From: Streptomyces eurythermus | GTDB taxonomy: Bacteria > Actinomycetota > Actinomycetes > Streptomycetales > Streptomycetaceae | Assembly (NCBI RefSeq): GCF_014649115.1 | Contig: NZ_BMSK01000032.1 | Coordinates: 1 to 64,000, forward strand | DNA: 64,000 bases | Reading direction: 5' to 3' | Program-made: the position numbers and the translations under genes | The notes under the pieces: generated by a model | What the model saw: the letters and a program-made list of their open reading frames with translations, nothing else | Databases searched by the model: none | What the model was told of the DNA's origin: nothing | Shown: in pieces, positions 40,015 to 49,044 of the stretch | How the letters are laid out: each line of letters begins with the position of its first letter | How positions within the stretch are numbered: position 1 is the stretch's first letter

Positions 40015-41550
40015 ATGAGCCAGCCACCGGCCGTCTGCGCCGACTGTTCCACCACCACCGTGCCCGGGGCGGCCTTCTGCGGCGGGTGCGGGGCCACACT
40101 GGCCGTCGCCGGGAACACGGACCCGGACCACCCGGCGCCCCGCCTCGCCGTGCCCCGCTGGACCGGCGGCCGGGACCTGACCCGGTACATGTGCGCGGCC
40201 GTCTTCCTGGACCGGCAGTACGCCGACTCCCTGATCAGGGACGTCGCCGCCGAACCGCACCTCGGCGTGGCACCGGCCCCGGGGTGCGACGTGCCCGTGG
40301 TCCTGCGCTACGCCTACGAGGCCAACGCGCGCCGGCACGCCAGGGACCTGCTGCTGGCCGTCGAGCTCCTGGTGCTGGTCCTCGGCCTGCTGGTGATCCG
40401 CAGCGGCCTCGCCGTGTTCCTCATGCTCCTGTTCGGCTGGCTGACCACGCTGGTCTTCGCCCTCTCCACCCAGTACGGCGAGCGCCTCCAGCGGCTGCGG
40501 CCCGACCGGTTCGACCCGGCGCAGGCACCGCCTCCGCCCAACGAGTCCGCCGCCCGGCGGCTGCGCCAGATCGACGAGTACGCGCGCGGCAACCTCACCG
40601 TCTACAGCGGCTTCTCGCCGTTCACCGGATACGGCCAGGAACTCGACTCCTGGTCGCTGGTCTTCGACGTGACCGACTCCGGGCGGGAGGGCGTGCGGCC
40701 GCGGGACTTCGACGTCGCGGACCTGTACGCCCACATCGCCCGGCGGATCGGCGAGCTGTCGCTGCCCTGCCTGGAGCTGGAGGAGCGGGTGTTCGTGGAG
40801 GGCTCGGCACTGCTGGGCGACACCCGTTTCCTGCCGGACCCGCTCGGCCGCCCGGTGGCACAGATCGGCGCCGACCGGCTGAACGCGCTGAAACGGAACC
40901 CGGAGGAGACCGCCCGCGCCTACCTGGTCACGCACTCCTCGGGCTGGGGCGGGGAGCTGGTGACCTCGCTGTTCCTGCGGCTGGTGCGCTCGGACTCCAA
41001 CCTGTTCGTGGAGGCCCTGCCCACCGTGCTGTGCCCGCTGCTGGACCGCTACCGGACCATCGACTCCCTGATGCCGGCCCCCACACCGCGCGAGTTCCTC
41101 TCGATGGCGCTGCAGACCCTCGCCAGCACCCCGTTCGTGATGATCGCCTCGCCGAGGCGCGCGGTCACCGGCTTCTTCCCTGACTTCGGGATGCGCAAGC
41201 GGCTGAAGAAGCAGCACCGGCAGATCACCCGGCTCGGGGTGTTCGACTACGGGGCGCGCAAGAGCGTGCGGCAGCTCGCCTCCGCCACGGACCACCACCG
41301 CTACTTCCAGAAGGTCGACTCCGGCATGGTCCTCAAGACCGTCGAACGGCGGATCCTGGACGCCCTGGTGGAGTTCGCCCTGGAACACGACATCGACGCG
41401 GGCGATCTGATCAAGCGTCAGGAAACCATCATCAACAACGGCATCATCGCCACCGCGGGGGCCAAGGTCGAGTCGAGCGCGGTCGCCTCGGGCGACAAGT
41501 CCCGCATCTCGGCCATCCTGAAGAAGATCCCGCTGCCCAACACCGACTGA
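40015..41550 (+). CDS. Zinc-ribbon membrane protein with C-terminal shared motif
   Basis: GGGAGAG precedes the ATG at 40015; the open frame upstream overlaps panB and is not used. The 511-residue product has a zinc ribbon (C8, C11, C22, C25), two adjacent membrane helices (about 111-150), and a soluble part with LTVYSGFSPFTGYGQELDSW (from about 194). The last 38 residues contain NNGIIATAGAKVESSAVASG (from 474), which reappears at the N-terminus of the next gene's product. I do not recognise a named family. The layout resembles a sensor or effector that recruits its partner through the short motif. Confidence 0.72.
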   Translation: MSQPPAVCADCSTTTVPGAAFCGGCGATLAVAGNTDPDHPAPRLAVPRWTGGRDLTRYMCAAVFLDRQYADSLIRDVAAEPHLGVAPAPGCDVPVVLRYAYEANARRHARDLLLAVELLVLVLGLLVIRSGLAVFLMLLFGWLTTLVFALSTQYGERLQRLRPDRFDPAQAPPPPNESAARRLRQIDEYARGNLTVYSGFSPFTGYGQELDSWSLVFDVTDSGREGVRPRDFDVADLYAHIARRIGELSLPCLELEERVFVEGSALLGDTRFLPDPLGRPVAQIGADRLNALKRNPEETARAYLVTHSSGWGGELVTSLFLRLVRSDSNLFVEALPTVLCPLLDRYRTIDSLMPAPTPREFLSMALQTLASTPFVMIASPRRAVTGFFPDFGMRKRLKKQHRQITRLGVFDYGARKSVRQLASATDHHRYFQKVDSGMVLKTVERRILDALVEFALEHDIDAGDLIKRQETIINNGIIATAGAKVESSAVASGDKSRISAILKKIPLPNTD

Positions 41551-41587
41551 CAGTCACCGCATACGCAACGGACGAACGGGGACCGGC

Positions 41588-41968
41588 ATGCACCAGCGCA
41601 GCAACGACGGCGTCATCGCGACGGGTAACGCCCAGGTCAGGAACACGGTGGTGGCGAGCGGCAGCAATGCCCGCGTCGACTTCCGGGTCACGGAGGAGGA
41701 GACGGAGCGCACCGGGGGCCGCCCGCCGACCCCGCAGGAGATCAGCGACCTGCTGGCCCGGTTCGTCGAGGAGCTGCACCGCTCGGACCACCCGGAGCGG
41801 GAGGACCTGGCGGAGTTCGCCGAGGACGCGCGCGAGGAGCTGGCCGCGCCCGAGCCCCGTACGGGCAAGCTGCGCCGGGTCGCGAAGGCGCTGGTGGAGG
41901 CCGTGCCCGGGTTCGCCGCGCTGGCCTCGCTGGCGGTGACCATCGAGGAAGCCGTCCGCGGCCTGTAG
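41588..41968 (+). CDS. Small protein with N-terminal motif shared with its upstream neighbour
   Basis: The 126-residue protein begins NDGVIATGNAQVRNTVVASG (6-25), matching residues 474-493 of the upstream protein; extended to 25 positions, 12 are identical and most others conservative, without gaps. A glutamate-rich helical centre (EISDLLARFVEELHRSDHP) and a hydrophobic C-terminal helix (VPGFAALASLAVTIEEAV) follow. The pattern suits homotypic recruitment between neighbouring gene products. It starts 37 bp after the upstream stop, so they form an operon. Function is unknown. Confidence 0.72.
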   Translation: MHQRSNDGVIATGNAQVRNTVVASGSNARVDFRVTEEETERTGGRPPTPQEISDLLARFVEELHRSDHPEREDLAEFAEDAREELAAPEPRTGKLRRVAKALVEAVPGFAALASLAVTIEEAVRGL

Positions 41969-42037
41969 CCGGGAAGCGGCCCGGAGAAGGAAAGCGGCCC
42001 AGACGGGAAGCGGCCCAAAGAAGGAAAGCGGGGGGCC
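41969..42037 (+). repeat. Short alternating GGGAAGCGGCCC / GAAGGAAAGCGG repeats
   Basis: Two GGGAAGCGGCCC-like units alternate with two GAAGGAAAGCGG-like units between the second and third gene of this operon. The last one supplies the ribosome-binding region of the next gene. Confidence 0.6.
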
Positions 42038-42721
42038 ATGCACTTCTGTGTTCACTGCGGCGCGCGCGTCGAGGACGCCGCGCGGCCGGACTGCCCGGAC
42101 TGCGGGGCGCCGCTCGCCGCGCCGGAGCCGCCCGAGGGCGGGTACGTACGCGTCGGCGCGACCCGGCTGCCGGTCTGGCTGCCCTGGGCGCTGCTGGCGG
42201 TGCTGGTGGCCGGCGGGGTGACGCTCGGGGTGGCCGTCGCGGACGGCCCCGACACCCCGTCGGCGGGCGGATGGTCCGCCACCGTGTCGCCCAGCGGGAC
42301 CTACGACGGCTGGACTTCCCTTCCGTCGCCCACCGACGGCGGGTACACCACTCCGGCGGTCACGCCCGACTACGACGACAGCGGCGGATACGACGACGAC
42401 ACCCCGACTCCCGAGCCCTCGGCTCAGGACCAGGACGCGAGCGCGGTCGTCACCACCTACTACGACTACCTCAACGCCGGGAACTTCCAGGCCGCCTGGT
42501 CCATGGGCGGCGGCCGGCTCTTCGGCGGCTCCTACGAGGACTGGGTGGCGGGCTTCTCCTCCACCTCGCGCATCGGCGTCACCGTCTCCGACAACGGCGG
42601 CGGGGAGGTCGCCGCGGAGATCCGGGCGTTGCAGACCGACGGCACGGTGCGGGTGTTCCGGGGCACCTACACCGTGGCCGGCGGGCAGCTCGTCGGCGCC
42701 GACATCCGGCAGGTGTCGTAG
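42038..42721 (+). CDS. Zinc-ribbon, single-pass membrane protein with NTF2-like extracellular domain
   Basis: GAAGGAAAGC lies upstream of the ATG. The 227-residue protein has an N-terminal zinc ribbon (C4-x2-C7...C19-x2-C22), one membrane helix (VWLPWALLAVLVAGGVTLGVAV), a Tyr/Asp/Pro/Thr-rich linker (about 75-130) and a C-terminal domain with VVTTYYDYLNAGNFQAAWSM, typical of NTF2-like folds in actinobacterial cell-envelope proteins. Zinc-ribbon-TM-linker-domain proteins are usually sensors. It is the third gene of the shared-motif operon. Confidence 0.78.
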   Translation: MHFCVHCGARVEDAARPDCPDCGAPLAAPEPPEGGYVRVGATRLPVWLPWALLAVLVAGGVTLGVAVADGPDTPSAGGWSATVSPSGTYDGWTSLPSPTDGGYTTPAVTPDYDDSGGYDDDTPTPEPSAQDQDASAVVTTYYDYLNAGNFQAAWSMGGGRLFGGSYEDWVAGFSSTSRIGVTVSDNGGGEVAAEIRALQTDGTVRVFRGTYTVAGGQLVGADIRQVS

Positions 42722-42826
42722 CGCACCGCCCGCGGTCCCGTACCGACAGGCCGGCGACACCGCGCCCGCACCCGGTGTCGGCGGCCTGTCGGCGGTTTGT
42801 CGGCGGGCCCTGGCACTGTCTTCCCC

Positions 42827-43846
42827 ATGACACGCATCGACGACAACCCCGCCGGCGGACGCTCCGCCGTGACCGTACGGGGGCTGGTCAAGCACTACGG
42901 CGAGACCAAGGCGCTGGACGGCGTCGACCTGGACGTGCGCGAGGGCACCGTGATGGGTGTGCTCGGGCCGAACGGCGCCGGCAAGACCACCCTCGTACGC
43001 ATCCTGTCCACCCTGATCACCCCGGACTCCGGGCAGGCCACCGTGGCCGGCTACGACGTCGTACGCCAGCCCCGGCAGCTGCGCCGGGTCATCGGGCTCA
43101 CCGGCCAGTACGCGTCGGTGGACGAGAAGCTCCCGGGCTGGGAGAACCTGTACCTGATCGGCCGGCTGCTGGACCTGTCCCGCAAGGAGGCCCGGGCCCG
43201 CGCCGACGAGCTGCTGGAGCGGTTCTCGCTGACCGAGGCCGCCCGGCGCCCGGCCGGCACCTACTCCGGCGGCATGCGGCGCCGGCTGGACCTGGCCGCC
43301 TCGATGATCGGCCGGCCGGCCGTGCTGTACCTGGACGAGCCGACCACCGGCCTCGACCCGCGCACCCGCAACGAGGTGTGGGACGAGGTCAAGGCGATGG
43401 TCGGCGACGGCGTCACCGTGCTGCTCACCACCCAGTACATGGAGGAGGCCGAGCAGCTCGCCTCCGAACTGACCGTGGTGGACCGCGGCCGGGTCATCGC
43501 CAAGGGCGGCATCGAGGAGCTGAAGGCCCGCGTCGGCGGGCGCACCCTGCGGGTGCGGCCGGTCGACCCGCTCCAGCTGCGCCCGCTCGCCGACATGCTG
43601 GACGAGCTGGGCATCACCGGGCTGGCGTCCACCACCGTGGACGCCGAGACCGGGGCCCTGCTGGTGCCGGTCCTCAGCGACGAGCAGCTGACCGCCGTGG
43701 TCGGCGCGGTCACCGCGCGCGGCATCACCCTGTCCTCCATCACCACCGAACTGCCCAGCCTGGACGAGGTGTTCCTGTCCCTCACCGGCCACCGCGCCAG
43801 TGCCCCGCAGGACGCCGAGCCCGCCCGCCAGGAGGTCGCCGTATGA
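42827..43846 (+). CDS. ABC transporter ATPase, daunorubicin-resistance (DrrA) type
   Basis: The ATG at 42827 starts MTRIDDNPAGGRSAVTVRGLVKHYG; no ribosome-binding site precedes it, so the mRNA may be leaderless. The 339-residue protein has Walker A GPNGAGKTT, Q-loop GLTGQYASVDEKL, signature TYSGGMRRRLDLA, Walker B VLYLDEPTTGLD and the H-loop position replaced by glutamine in LLTTQYMEEAE. This last feature is normal for the DrrA branch. It powers drug export with the permease encoded next, with a four-base overlap. Confidence 0.92.
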   Translation: MTRIDDNPAGGRSAVTVRGLVKHYGETKALDGVDLDVREGTVMGVLGPNGAGKTTLVRILSTLITPDSGQATVAGYDVVRQPRQLRRVIGLTGQYASVDEKLPGWENLYLIGRLLDLSRKEARARADELLERFSLTEAARRPAGTYSGGMRRRLDLAASMIGRPAVLYLDEPTTGLDPRTRNEVWDEVKAMVGDGVTVLLTTQYMEEAEQLASELTVVDRGRVIAKGGIEELKARVGGRTLRVRPVDPLQLRPLADMLDELGITGLASTTVDAETGALLVPVLSDEQLTAVVGAVTARGITLSSITTELPSLDEVFLSLTGHRASAPQDAEPARQEVAV

Positions 43847-44664
43847 GCACCGCCACCCTCTCCCCCGCCGCCGCGAAGGCCGATACGCCGATCCCGCTGC
43901 GGGCCCATCTGCGGCACACCGGCGCGCTGATCCGCCGCAATCTGCTGTGGATCCGCCAGGACCCGGAGTCGATGTTCGACGCCATCCTGTTCCCGGTCGT
44001 CTTCACCCTGCTGTTCGTGTACGTCTTCGGCGGCTCCATCGGCAAGTCGCTGGGCGGCGGCCAGGAGCAGTACGTGCAGTACGTGGTGCCCGGACTGCTC
44101 GCCATGATGGGCATGAACATGGCCCAGGGCGTGGGCACCGGCTTCAACCAGGACTTCAACTCCGGTGTCATGGACCGCTTCCGCTCGCTGCCCATCGGGC
44201 GCGGCTCGGTGCTCTTCGCGAAGATCGCGGTGGAGCTGATGCGGATGCTGTTCGCGACGGCGGTGCTGCTGGTGGTCGCCCTGCTCGTGGGCTACGAGGT
44301 GGGCAGCTGGAGCGGTCTGCTGGGCTCCGTGGCGCTGTCCGCGCTGTTCGGGTCGGCGCTGATGTGGGTGTTCCTGACCCTCGGCGTGGTGATGAAGAAC
44401 GCGCAGTCGGTGCAGGCGATGGGGTTCCTGGTGCTGATGCCGCTCCAGTTCGGCTCCTCGATCTTCGCGCCGACCCAGTCGATGCCGGGCTGGCTCCAGG
44501 CGTTCACCGACTACAACCCGCTCTCCGCGCTGGCCGACTGCGCGCGCGGGCTGATGGAGGGCGGCCCGGTGGCGCACGCCCTGTGGGTGACGGTCATCTG
44601 GTCGGTCGGGCTGACCGTGGTGATGGCCCCGGTCGCGATCCACAAGTTCCGTACCAAGAGCTGA
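43843..44664 (+). CDS. ABC-2 type permease, DrrB-like
   Basis: The 273-residue protein has six membrane helices and the ABC-2 signature DRFRSLPIGRGSVL, plus FGSSIFAPTQSMPGWLQAFTDYNPLS before the last helix. It overlaps the ATPase stop (ATGA) and forms a heteromeric exporter with it in the cytoplasmic membrane. The cargo is unknown. It converges on the AfsR-like regulator gene, 14 bp apart. Confidence 0.92.
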   Translation: MSTATLSPAAAKADTPIPLRAHLRHTGALIRRNLLWIRQDPESMFDAILFPVVFTLLFVYVFGGSIGKSLGGGQEQYVQYVVPGLLAMMGMNMAQGVGTGFNQDFNSGVMDRFRSLPIGRGSVLFAKIAVELMRMLFATAVLLVVALLVGYEVGSWSGLLGSVALSALFGSALMWVFLTLGVVMKNAQSVQAMGFLVLMPLQFGSSIFAPTQSMPGWLQAFTDYNPLSALADCARGLMEGGPVAHALWVTVIWSVGLTVVMAPVAIHKFRTKS

Positions 44665-44677
44665 CGCGACGCACCGG

Positions 44678-47600
44678 TCAGATCAGGGCGGTGGCCTCCG
44701 CGAGGGAGAGGCCACCGCCCTCGGCGTACGCGGCCTCGTACGACCGCTCGTCCAGCCGGGCCCGGATCCGGGCCTCGGTCAGCTCGAGGATCCGCCGCTC
44801 CACACCGGCGATCACATGACCGGCGGGCATCAGCGCCCGGGCGGCGCCCAGGCAGCGGGCGGCGTCGGCGGCCCGCTCGCCGCCGTCGGCGTCGGCGAGG
44901 GCCATCGCGGCGGTGGTGAGGCAGACGGAGTGCAGATGCGGGGTGAGGGCCTGGGACAGCGGTTCGGAGCTGAGCCGCAGCGCCTTGCGGGCCAGGACGA
45001 GGGCCGGCCCGGTCCGCCGGTCCACGGCGTCCAGCATGGCCTCCTGGCAGGTCAGCAGGGAGTCGAAGATGACGAACCGCGCGACGGGCAGCTCCGCGCG
45101 CAGCACCCTGATCTGCTCGCGGGCCTCGGCGGTGCGGTCGGTCGTGCCGAGCCAGGAGGCCAGGTGCAGCCGGGCCATCGTCGTCGCCTCGTTCTGCGCG
45201 CCGTCCTGGCCGGCGATGACGTCCCTGAGCATCCGCTCGCCGCGCTCGCTCTCGCCCGACTCCAGCAGGACGCCGCCGAGCCGGGCGCGCAGCACGGCCG
45301 TCTGGGCGCGGGCGCCGAGGCGTTCGGCGTGCTCGATGGCGGCCCGGTAGTCGGCCGCCGCCCTGTCGTAGGCGGCCCCGCGTTCATTGGCCTCGCCGCG
45401 GGCGGCCAGGGCCTCGGTGGCGCCCCAGACGTCGCCGAGGCGGCGGAAGATCGCCAGCGACTCGTCGGCGTCCCGGGTGGCGTCGCCCGTCCACGCGGCC
45501 CGGTTGGACAGGAAGTTGGCACGCAGGTGCAGCACGTCGGCCAGCTCCCACTCGAAGCCCGGCGTCTCCCGGCAGGTGTGCACGCAGGCGTCCACGATGG
45601 TGAGCAGCCGGTCGACGCCGCCGGTCAGCAGCACCGCGAAGAACCACAGCAGGCCGGGCACCCGGCAGGTCTGCGGCAGCCCGGGTTCGTAGACCCGGGA
45701 GACGGTGCGCAGCTTGGCCTGCGCCGCGGGCGTCTGCCAGGCGTCCATCTCGGTGTCCATGCAGGCCAGATGGGCCAGATGGATGCCGCGCCGGGCCTCC
45801 ACGAGGGTCTCGCCGGTGTACGGGGGCGGGGTGTCGGTGCAGCGCTGCCACACGGGGGCGGCCGGGCTCGCCGGTTCGGCGAACGGGTCGGGTCCGAGCG
45901 CCATGACCTCCCGGCACCAGTTACGGGCCTCCACGCGCTGGTCGCGCATCTGCCAGAACCACAGCAGGGAGTGGATCAGGCACAGCCCCTCCTGCTCGTC
46001 GCCGAGGGCGAGGGCGTGCCGGAAGGCGGTGCGCAGGTTCTCGTACTCCAGCTGGAACCGGCCGATGGCGGCCAGCTGCTCGGGGCCGCGCAGCAACGGC
46101 TCGGTGGTGCGGGCGAGTTCGCGGTAGTACGTCAGGTGGGCGCGCTCGGTCCCGGTGCGCCGCCCGGTCTCGGCGAGCCGTTCGGCGGCGTACTCGGCGA
46201 CGGTCTCCAGCAGCCGGTAGCGCATGCCGCCGCCCGCGGACGCGGCCACCACCAGGGACTTGTCGACCAGGGAGCCAAGGGCGTCCAGCGCGGCCGGCCC
46301 GCACACGGCCTCGGCGGCGGCCAGGTCACAGCCGCCGGCGAAGACCGACAGCCGGGCCAGCACGTCCCGTTCGGCGGCGTCCAGCAGGTCCCAGGACCAG
46401 TCCACGACGGCCCTGAGGGTCTGCTGGCGGGGCAGCACGGTGCGGCTGCCGGAGGTGAGCAGCCGGAACCGGTCGTCCAGCCGGTCGGCTATCTGCCGGG
46501 GCGTCAGCATGCGCAGCCGGGCGGCGGCCAGCTCGATGGCGAGCGGGAGTCCGTCCAGGCGACGGCAGATCTCGGCGCACGCCTCGGGGTCGTCGGCCAC
46601 CCGGAAGCCGGGGCGGGCCGCCGCGCCGCGCTCGGCGAGCAGCCGCAGCGCGACCGGCTCCGGCAGCGGTTCCACGGGCCGCACCAGCTCCCCCGGCACG
46701 CCGAGGGGTTCCCGGCTGGTGGCGAGGACGGTCAGCTCCGGGCAGCGGGCCAGCAGGGACTCGGTGAGCCGGGCGGCGGCGTCCACCACGTGCTCGCAGT
46801 TGTCGAGGATCAGCAGCATCCGGCGCCGGGCGCAGTGCTCCACGAGCCGTGCGACGGGGTCGTCGTGCCGCTCGGCGACCGCGCGCATGCCGTCCACCCC
46901 GGCGCCGTGCAGCACGGTGTCCCGGGCGCCGATGGCGGTGAGCACGGCCTGCGGTACGGCGTCCGGGTCGTCCACGGGAGCCAGTTCGGCGAGCCACACC
47001 CCGTCCCGGACGGTGTGCCGTACCGCCTCGGCGGCCTCCTGGGACAGCCGGGTCTTCCCGGCGCCGCCGGGCCCGAGCAGGGTGACCAGGCGGGCCCCGG
47101 CGAGGTCGGCGGCGATGGCCTCCAGGTCGGCTTCGCGGCCGACGAAGGAGGTGAGCCGGGCGGGCAGGTTGCCCGGACCGGCGGCGGGCGCGGCGGGCGC
47201 CGGTTCCGCGCGCAGCAGTTCGGCGTGCAGGGCGCGCAGCTCCGGCCCGGGATCGGAGCCGAGCCGGTCGGCGAGCAGTCGGCGTACGTCCTCGTAGGCG
47301 GCCAGGGCCTGGGCGGGGCGGCCGGTGTCGCGCAGGGCGCGCAGCCGCAGCGCCTGGAGCGGCTCGTCCAGCGGGTGGTCGTCGCACAGCGCGGTCAGCT
47401 CGGGCAGCGCGTCCTCGGCCCGGCCGAGGGCGAGGGCGGCGGCGTGCCGGGCGCGCCGGGCGTCGAGCCGGCGGGTCTCCCAGCGGGCCGCCTCGGCGGT
47501 GCGGTCGGGCAGGTCCGGCAGGGCGGGCCCGTGCCACAGGGCGAGGGCCTCGTCGAGGACGGCGGCGGCCTTGGCAGGGTCGCCGTCGGCGAGGGCGGTC

Positions 47601-47932
47601 AGGCCGTCGCCGGTGAGCCGGTCGAAGCGGGTGAGGTCGACGTCGTCGGGGACGGCGGCGAGCCGGTAGCCGCCGTCGGCGGAGGCGACGGCCCCGGCGC
47701 CGAGGGCACGGCGGAGCCGGCCGACGAGCGCCTGGAGGGCGCCGGTGGCGTCGGCGGGCGGGTCGGCGCCCCACACCTCGTCCACGAGCACGGACGCGGG
47801 TACGGTCCGGCCGGCCCGCAGCGCGAGCACACTGAGCAGGGCACGCAGCCGCGCCCCGCCGACCGGGACGGCCGTGCCGTCGGGGCGGATCGCCTGGGTG
47901 GTGCCGAGCAGCCGGTAATACACGGGGTCCAT
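44678..47932 (-). CDS. AfsR/SARP-type transcriptional regulator with NB-ARC ATPase and TPR-like domain
   Basis: GGAG lies four bases before the ATG at 47932, giving 1084 residues. Domains: an OmpR-like winged helix (about 8-95, with RLRALLSVLALRAG and RLRRALG), a bacterial transcriptional activation domain (about 97-245), an NB-ARC domain with Walker A GPGGAGKT (287-294) and Walker B-like MLLILDNCEHV, and a long helical repeat region. This is the AfsR architecture of antibiotic-pathway regulators. ATP binding probably gates promoter activation. It converges on a drug exporter pair. No target is proven. Confidence 0.92.
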   Translation of the reverse strand: MDPVYYRLLGTTQAIRPDGTAVPVGGARLRALLSVLALRAGRTVPASVLVDEVWGADPPADATGALQALVGRLRRALGAGAVASADGGYRLAAVPDDVDLTRFDRLTGDGLTALADGDPAKAAAVLDEALALWHGPALPDLPDRTAEAARWETRRLDARRARHAAALALGRAEDALPELTALCDDHPLDEPLQALRLRALRDTGRPAQALAAYEDVRRLLADRLGSDPGPELRALHAELLRAEPAPAAPAAGPGNLPARLTSFVGREADLEAIAADLAGARLVTLLGPGGAGKTRLSQEAAEAVRHTVRDGVWLAELAPVDDPDAVPQAVLTAIGARDTVLHGAGVDGMRAVAERHDDPVARLVEHCARRRMLLILDNCEHVVDAAARLTESLLARCPELTVLATSREPLGVPGELVRPVEPLPEPVALRLLAERGAAARPGFRVADDPEACAEICRRLDGLPLAIELAAARLRMLTPRQIADRLDDRFRLLTSGSRTVLPRQQTLRAVVDWSWDLLDAAERDVLARLSVFAGGCDLAAAEAVCGPAALDALGSLVDKSLVVAASAGGGMRYRLLETVAEYAAERLAETGRRTGTERAHLTYYRELARTTEPLLRGPEQLAAIGRFQLEYENLRTAFRHALALGDEQEGLCLIHSLLWFWQMRDQRVEARNWCREVMALGPDPFAEPASPAAPVWQRCTDTPPPYTGETLVEARRGIHLAHLACMDTEMDAWQTPAAQAKLRTVSRVYEPGLPQTCRVPGLLWFFAVLLTGGVDRLLTIVDACVHTCRETPGFEWELADVLHLRANFLSNRAAWTGDATRDADESLAIFRRLGDVWGATEALAARGEANERGAAYDRAAADYRAAIEHAERLGARAQTAVLRARLGGVLLESGESERGERMLRDVIAGQDGAQNEATTMARLHLASWLGTTDRTAEAREQIRVLRAELPVARFVIFDSLLTCQEAMLDAVDRRTGPALVLARKALRLSSEPLSQALTPHLHSVCLTTAAMALADADGGERAADAARCLGAARALMPAGHVIAGVERRILELTEARIRARLDERSYEAAYAEGGGLSLAEATALI

Positions 47933-48038
47933 TGTCTCCGGAGGGGGCGCGGACGGTGATCGGTGGTGGGGGCGGACGGTGTCGGGAAGGGGGCGGGAGG
48001 GCACGGGGCGGCCGCCGGCTTGCCGGGAGGGACGCCCA

Positions 48039-48215
48039 CCGGACACTACCGGCGAGGCCACCGAGAGCCGCCGCAGGCTCGGCAGGGGGCGGCACCGCCG
48101 AACACGACCGGCGAGGCCACCAGGAGCAGCCGCAGGCTTGACGGGGAGCGGCACCGCCGGACACGACCGGCAAGGCCGCCGAACCCGACCGCCCGCTCAA
48201 CGGGAACAGCACCCG
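48039..48215 (+). repeat. 59-bp tandem array, three units
   Basis: Units start at 48039, 48098 and 48157 with CGGACAC or CGAACAC followed by TACCGGC or GACCGGC, and have a GCCGCAGGCT core (units 1-2) and a GCACC-GC end. The third unit is more diverged. The period is not a multiple of three. Confidence 0.85.
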
Positions 48216-48284
48216 CCAGGCACGACCCGAGCGGCTGCCGGGGCGGCACCGGCGGGACCGGTGTCGGAGGGGATCGCCGACGGC

Positions 48285-48488
48285 AGCCGTGCCAGTGCCA
48301 GGGGCGGCAACCCACCACAGCCCCGCCGGACCAGAGGCCGCAGCCCACCGCAGCCGGGCCGGTGCCAGGGGCCGCAGCCCACCGAAGCCGGGCCGGTGCC
48401 AGGGGCCGCAGCCCACCGAAGCCGGGCCGGTGCCAGGGGCCGCAGCCCACCGAAGCCGGGCCGGTGCCAGGGGCGGCAGCCCACCGCT
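48285..48488 (+). repeat. 34-bp tandem array, four near-perfect and two diverged units
   Basis: Near-identical units start at 48353, 48387, 48421 and 48455 with GCCGGGCCGGTGCCAGGGGC. Two degraded units precede them. Copies touch with no spacers, so this is not CRISPR. The array ends at the 3' end of the DUF6578-like gene. Confidence 0.9.
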
Positions 48489-48489
48489 G

Positions 48490-48927
48490 TCAGGAACGGT
48501 CGCCCGTCGGTTCCAGGGTGATCAGCGCGCCGACCGTGCGGTGTGTCCGGTGGGGGCCCGGGTCCCGGCCGGGCTCGTCCGACTCGAACCACTTCGGGCA
48601 GCTGTCGGCGGTCTGGAGGACGTACGCGCCGGGCACCGCCTCCCAGTGGTGCGGGGACGGGAGGGCGACCGGTCCCCCGCTTGCCCCGCTCTCCGCGCGC
48701 CGGTCCGTGTGGACCACGTACTCCTGGCGCACCAGCTCGATGGCGCGGACCCGGCCGGCGGTCCGGCGGGTGCGGTCGCCGTGGTTCTCCACCCACGCCT
48801 CGGCCCCGTAGTACCGGTCCCGGCGTTCCCCCGGGTCCACGGCGACCAGCGGCCAGGCCACCTCGTCGCCGACCGCGAAGGGCCGCCCGCAGCACTCCAT
48901 CTGCCAGTCCTCGTAGAACACCCTCAT
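48490..48927 (-). CDS. DUF6578-like hypothetical protein
   Basis: MRVFYEDWQMECCGRPFAVGDEVAW at 48927 is the expected start of this streptomycete-specific family; an ATG at 48936 is also in frame. The 145-residue protein is beta-rich, has a CC pair near residue 12, and ends PHRTHRTVGALITLEP. No enzyme motif or membrane segment is present. Its stop sits at the edge of the 34-bp array. Confidence 0.72.
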   Translation of the reverse strand: MRVFYEDWQMECCGRPFAVGDEVAWPLVAVDPGERRDRYYGAEAWVENHGDRTRRTAGRVRAIELVRQEYVVHTDRRAESGASGGPVALPSPHHWEAVPGAYVLQTADSCPKWFESDEPGRDPGPHRTHRTVGALITLEPTGDRS

Positions 48928-49044
48928 CCCTGCCATCCCCCCAACCTTCCAGGAACCCGGCGGCGACCGCGAGACGTTTTCCCCGTATGCTCTCGGATCT
49001 TCCCGGAGTGCCTTCCCACGTCCCCGTCACACAGGAGCCGATGC

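Larger units (their letters stand above)
47933..48489. other. 557-bp interval holding two minisatellite arrays
   Basis: The afsR-like promoter must lie here, yet most of the interval is tandem repeat (59-bp and 34-bp periods). No gene is credible on either strand. Confidence 0.75.

Noticed and set aside
44816..47959. Very long rightward open frame antisense to the AfsR-like gene
   Set aside because: It is a shadow of high-GC codons; the product is Gly/Gln/Arg-rich without domains, while the opposite strand encodes a complete AfsR-type protein.
48285..48488. CRISPR array
   Set aside because: The 34-bp units touch without spacers and there are no cas genes.
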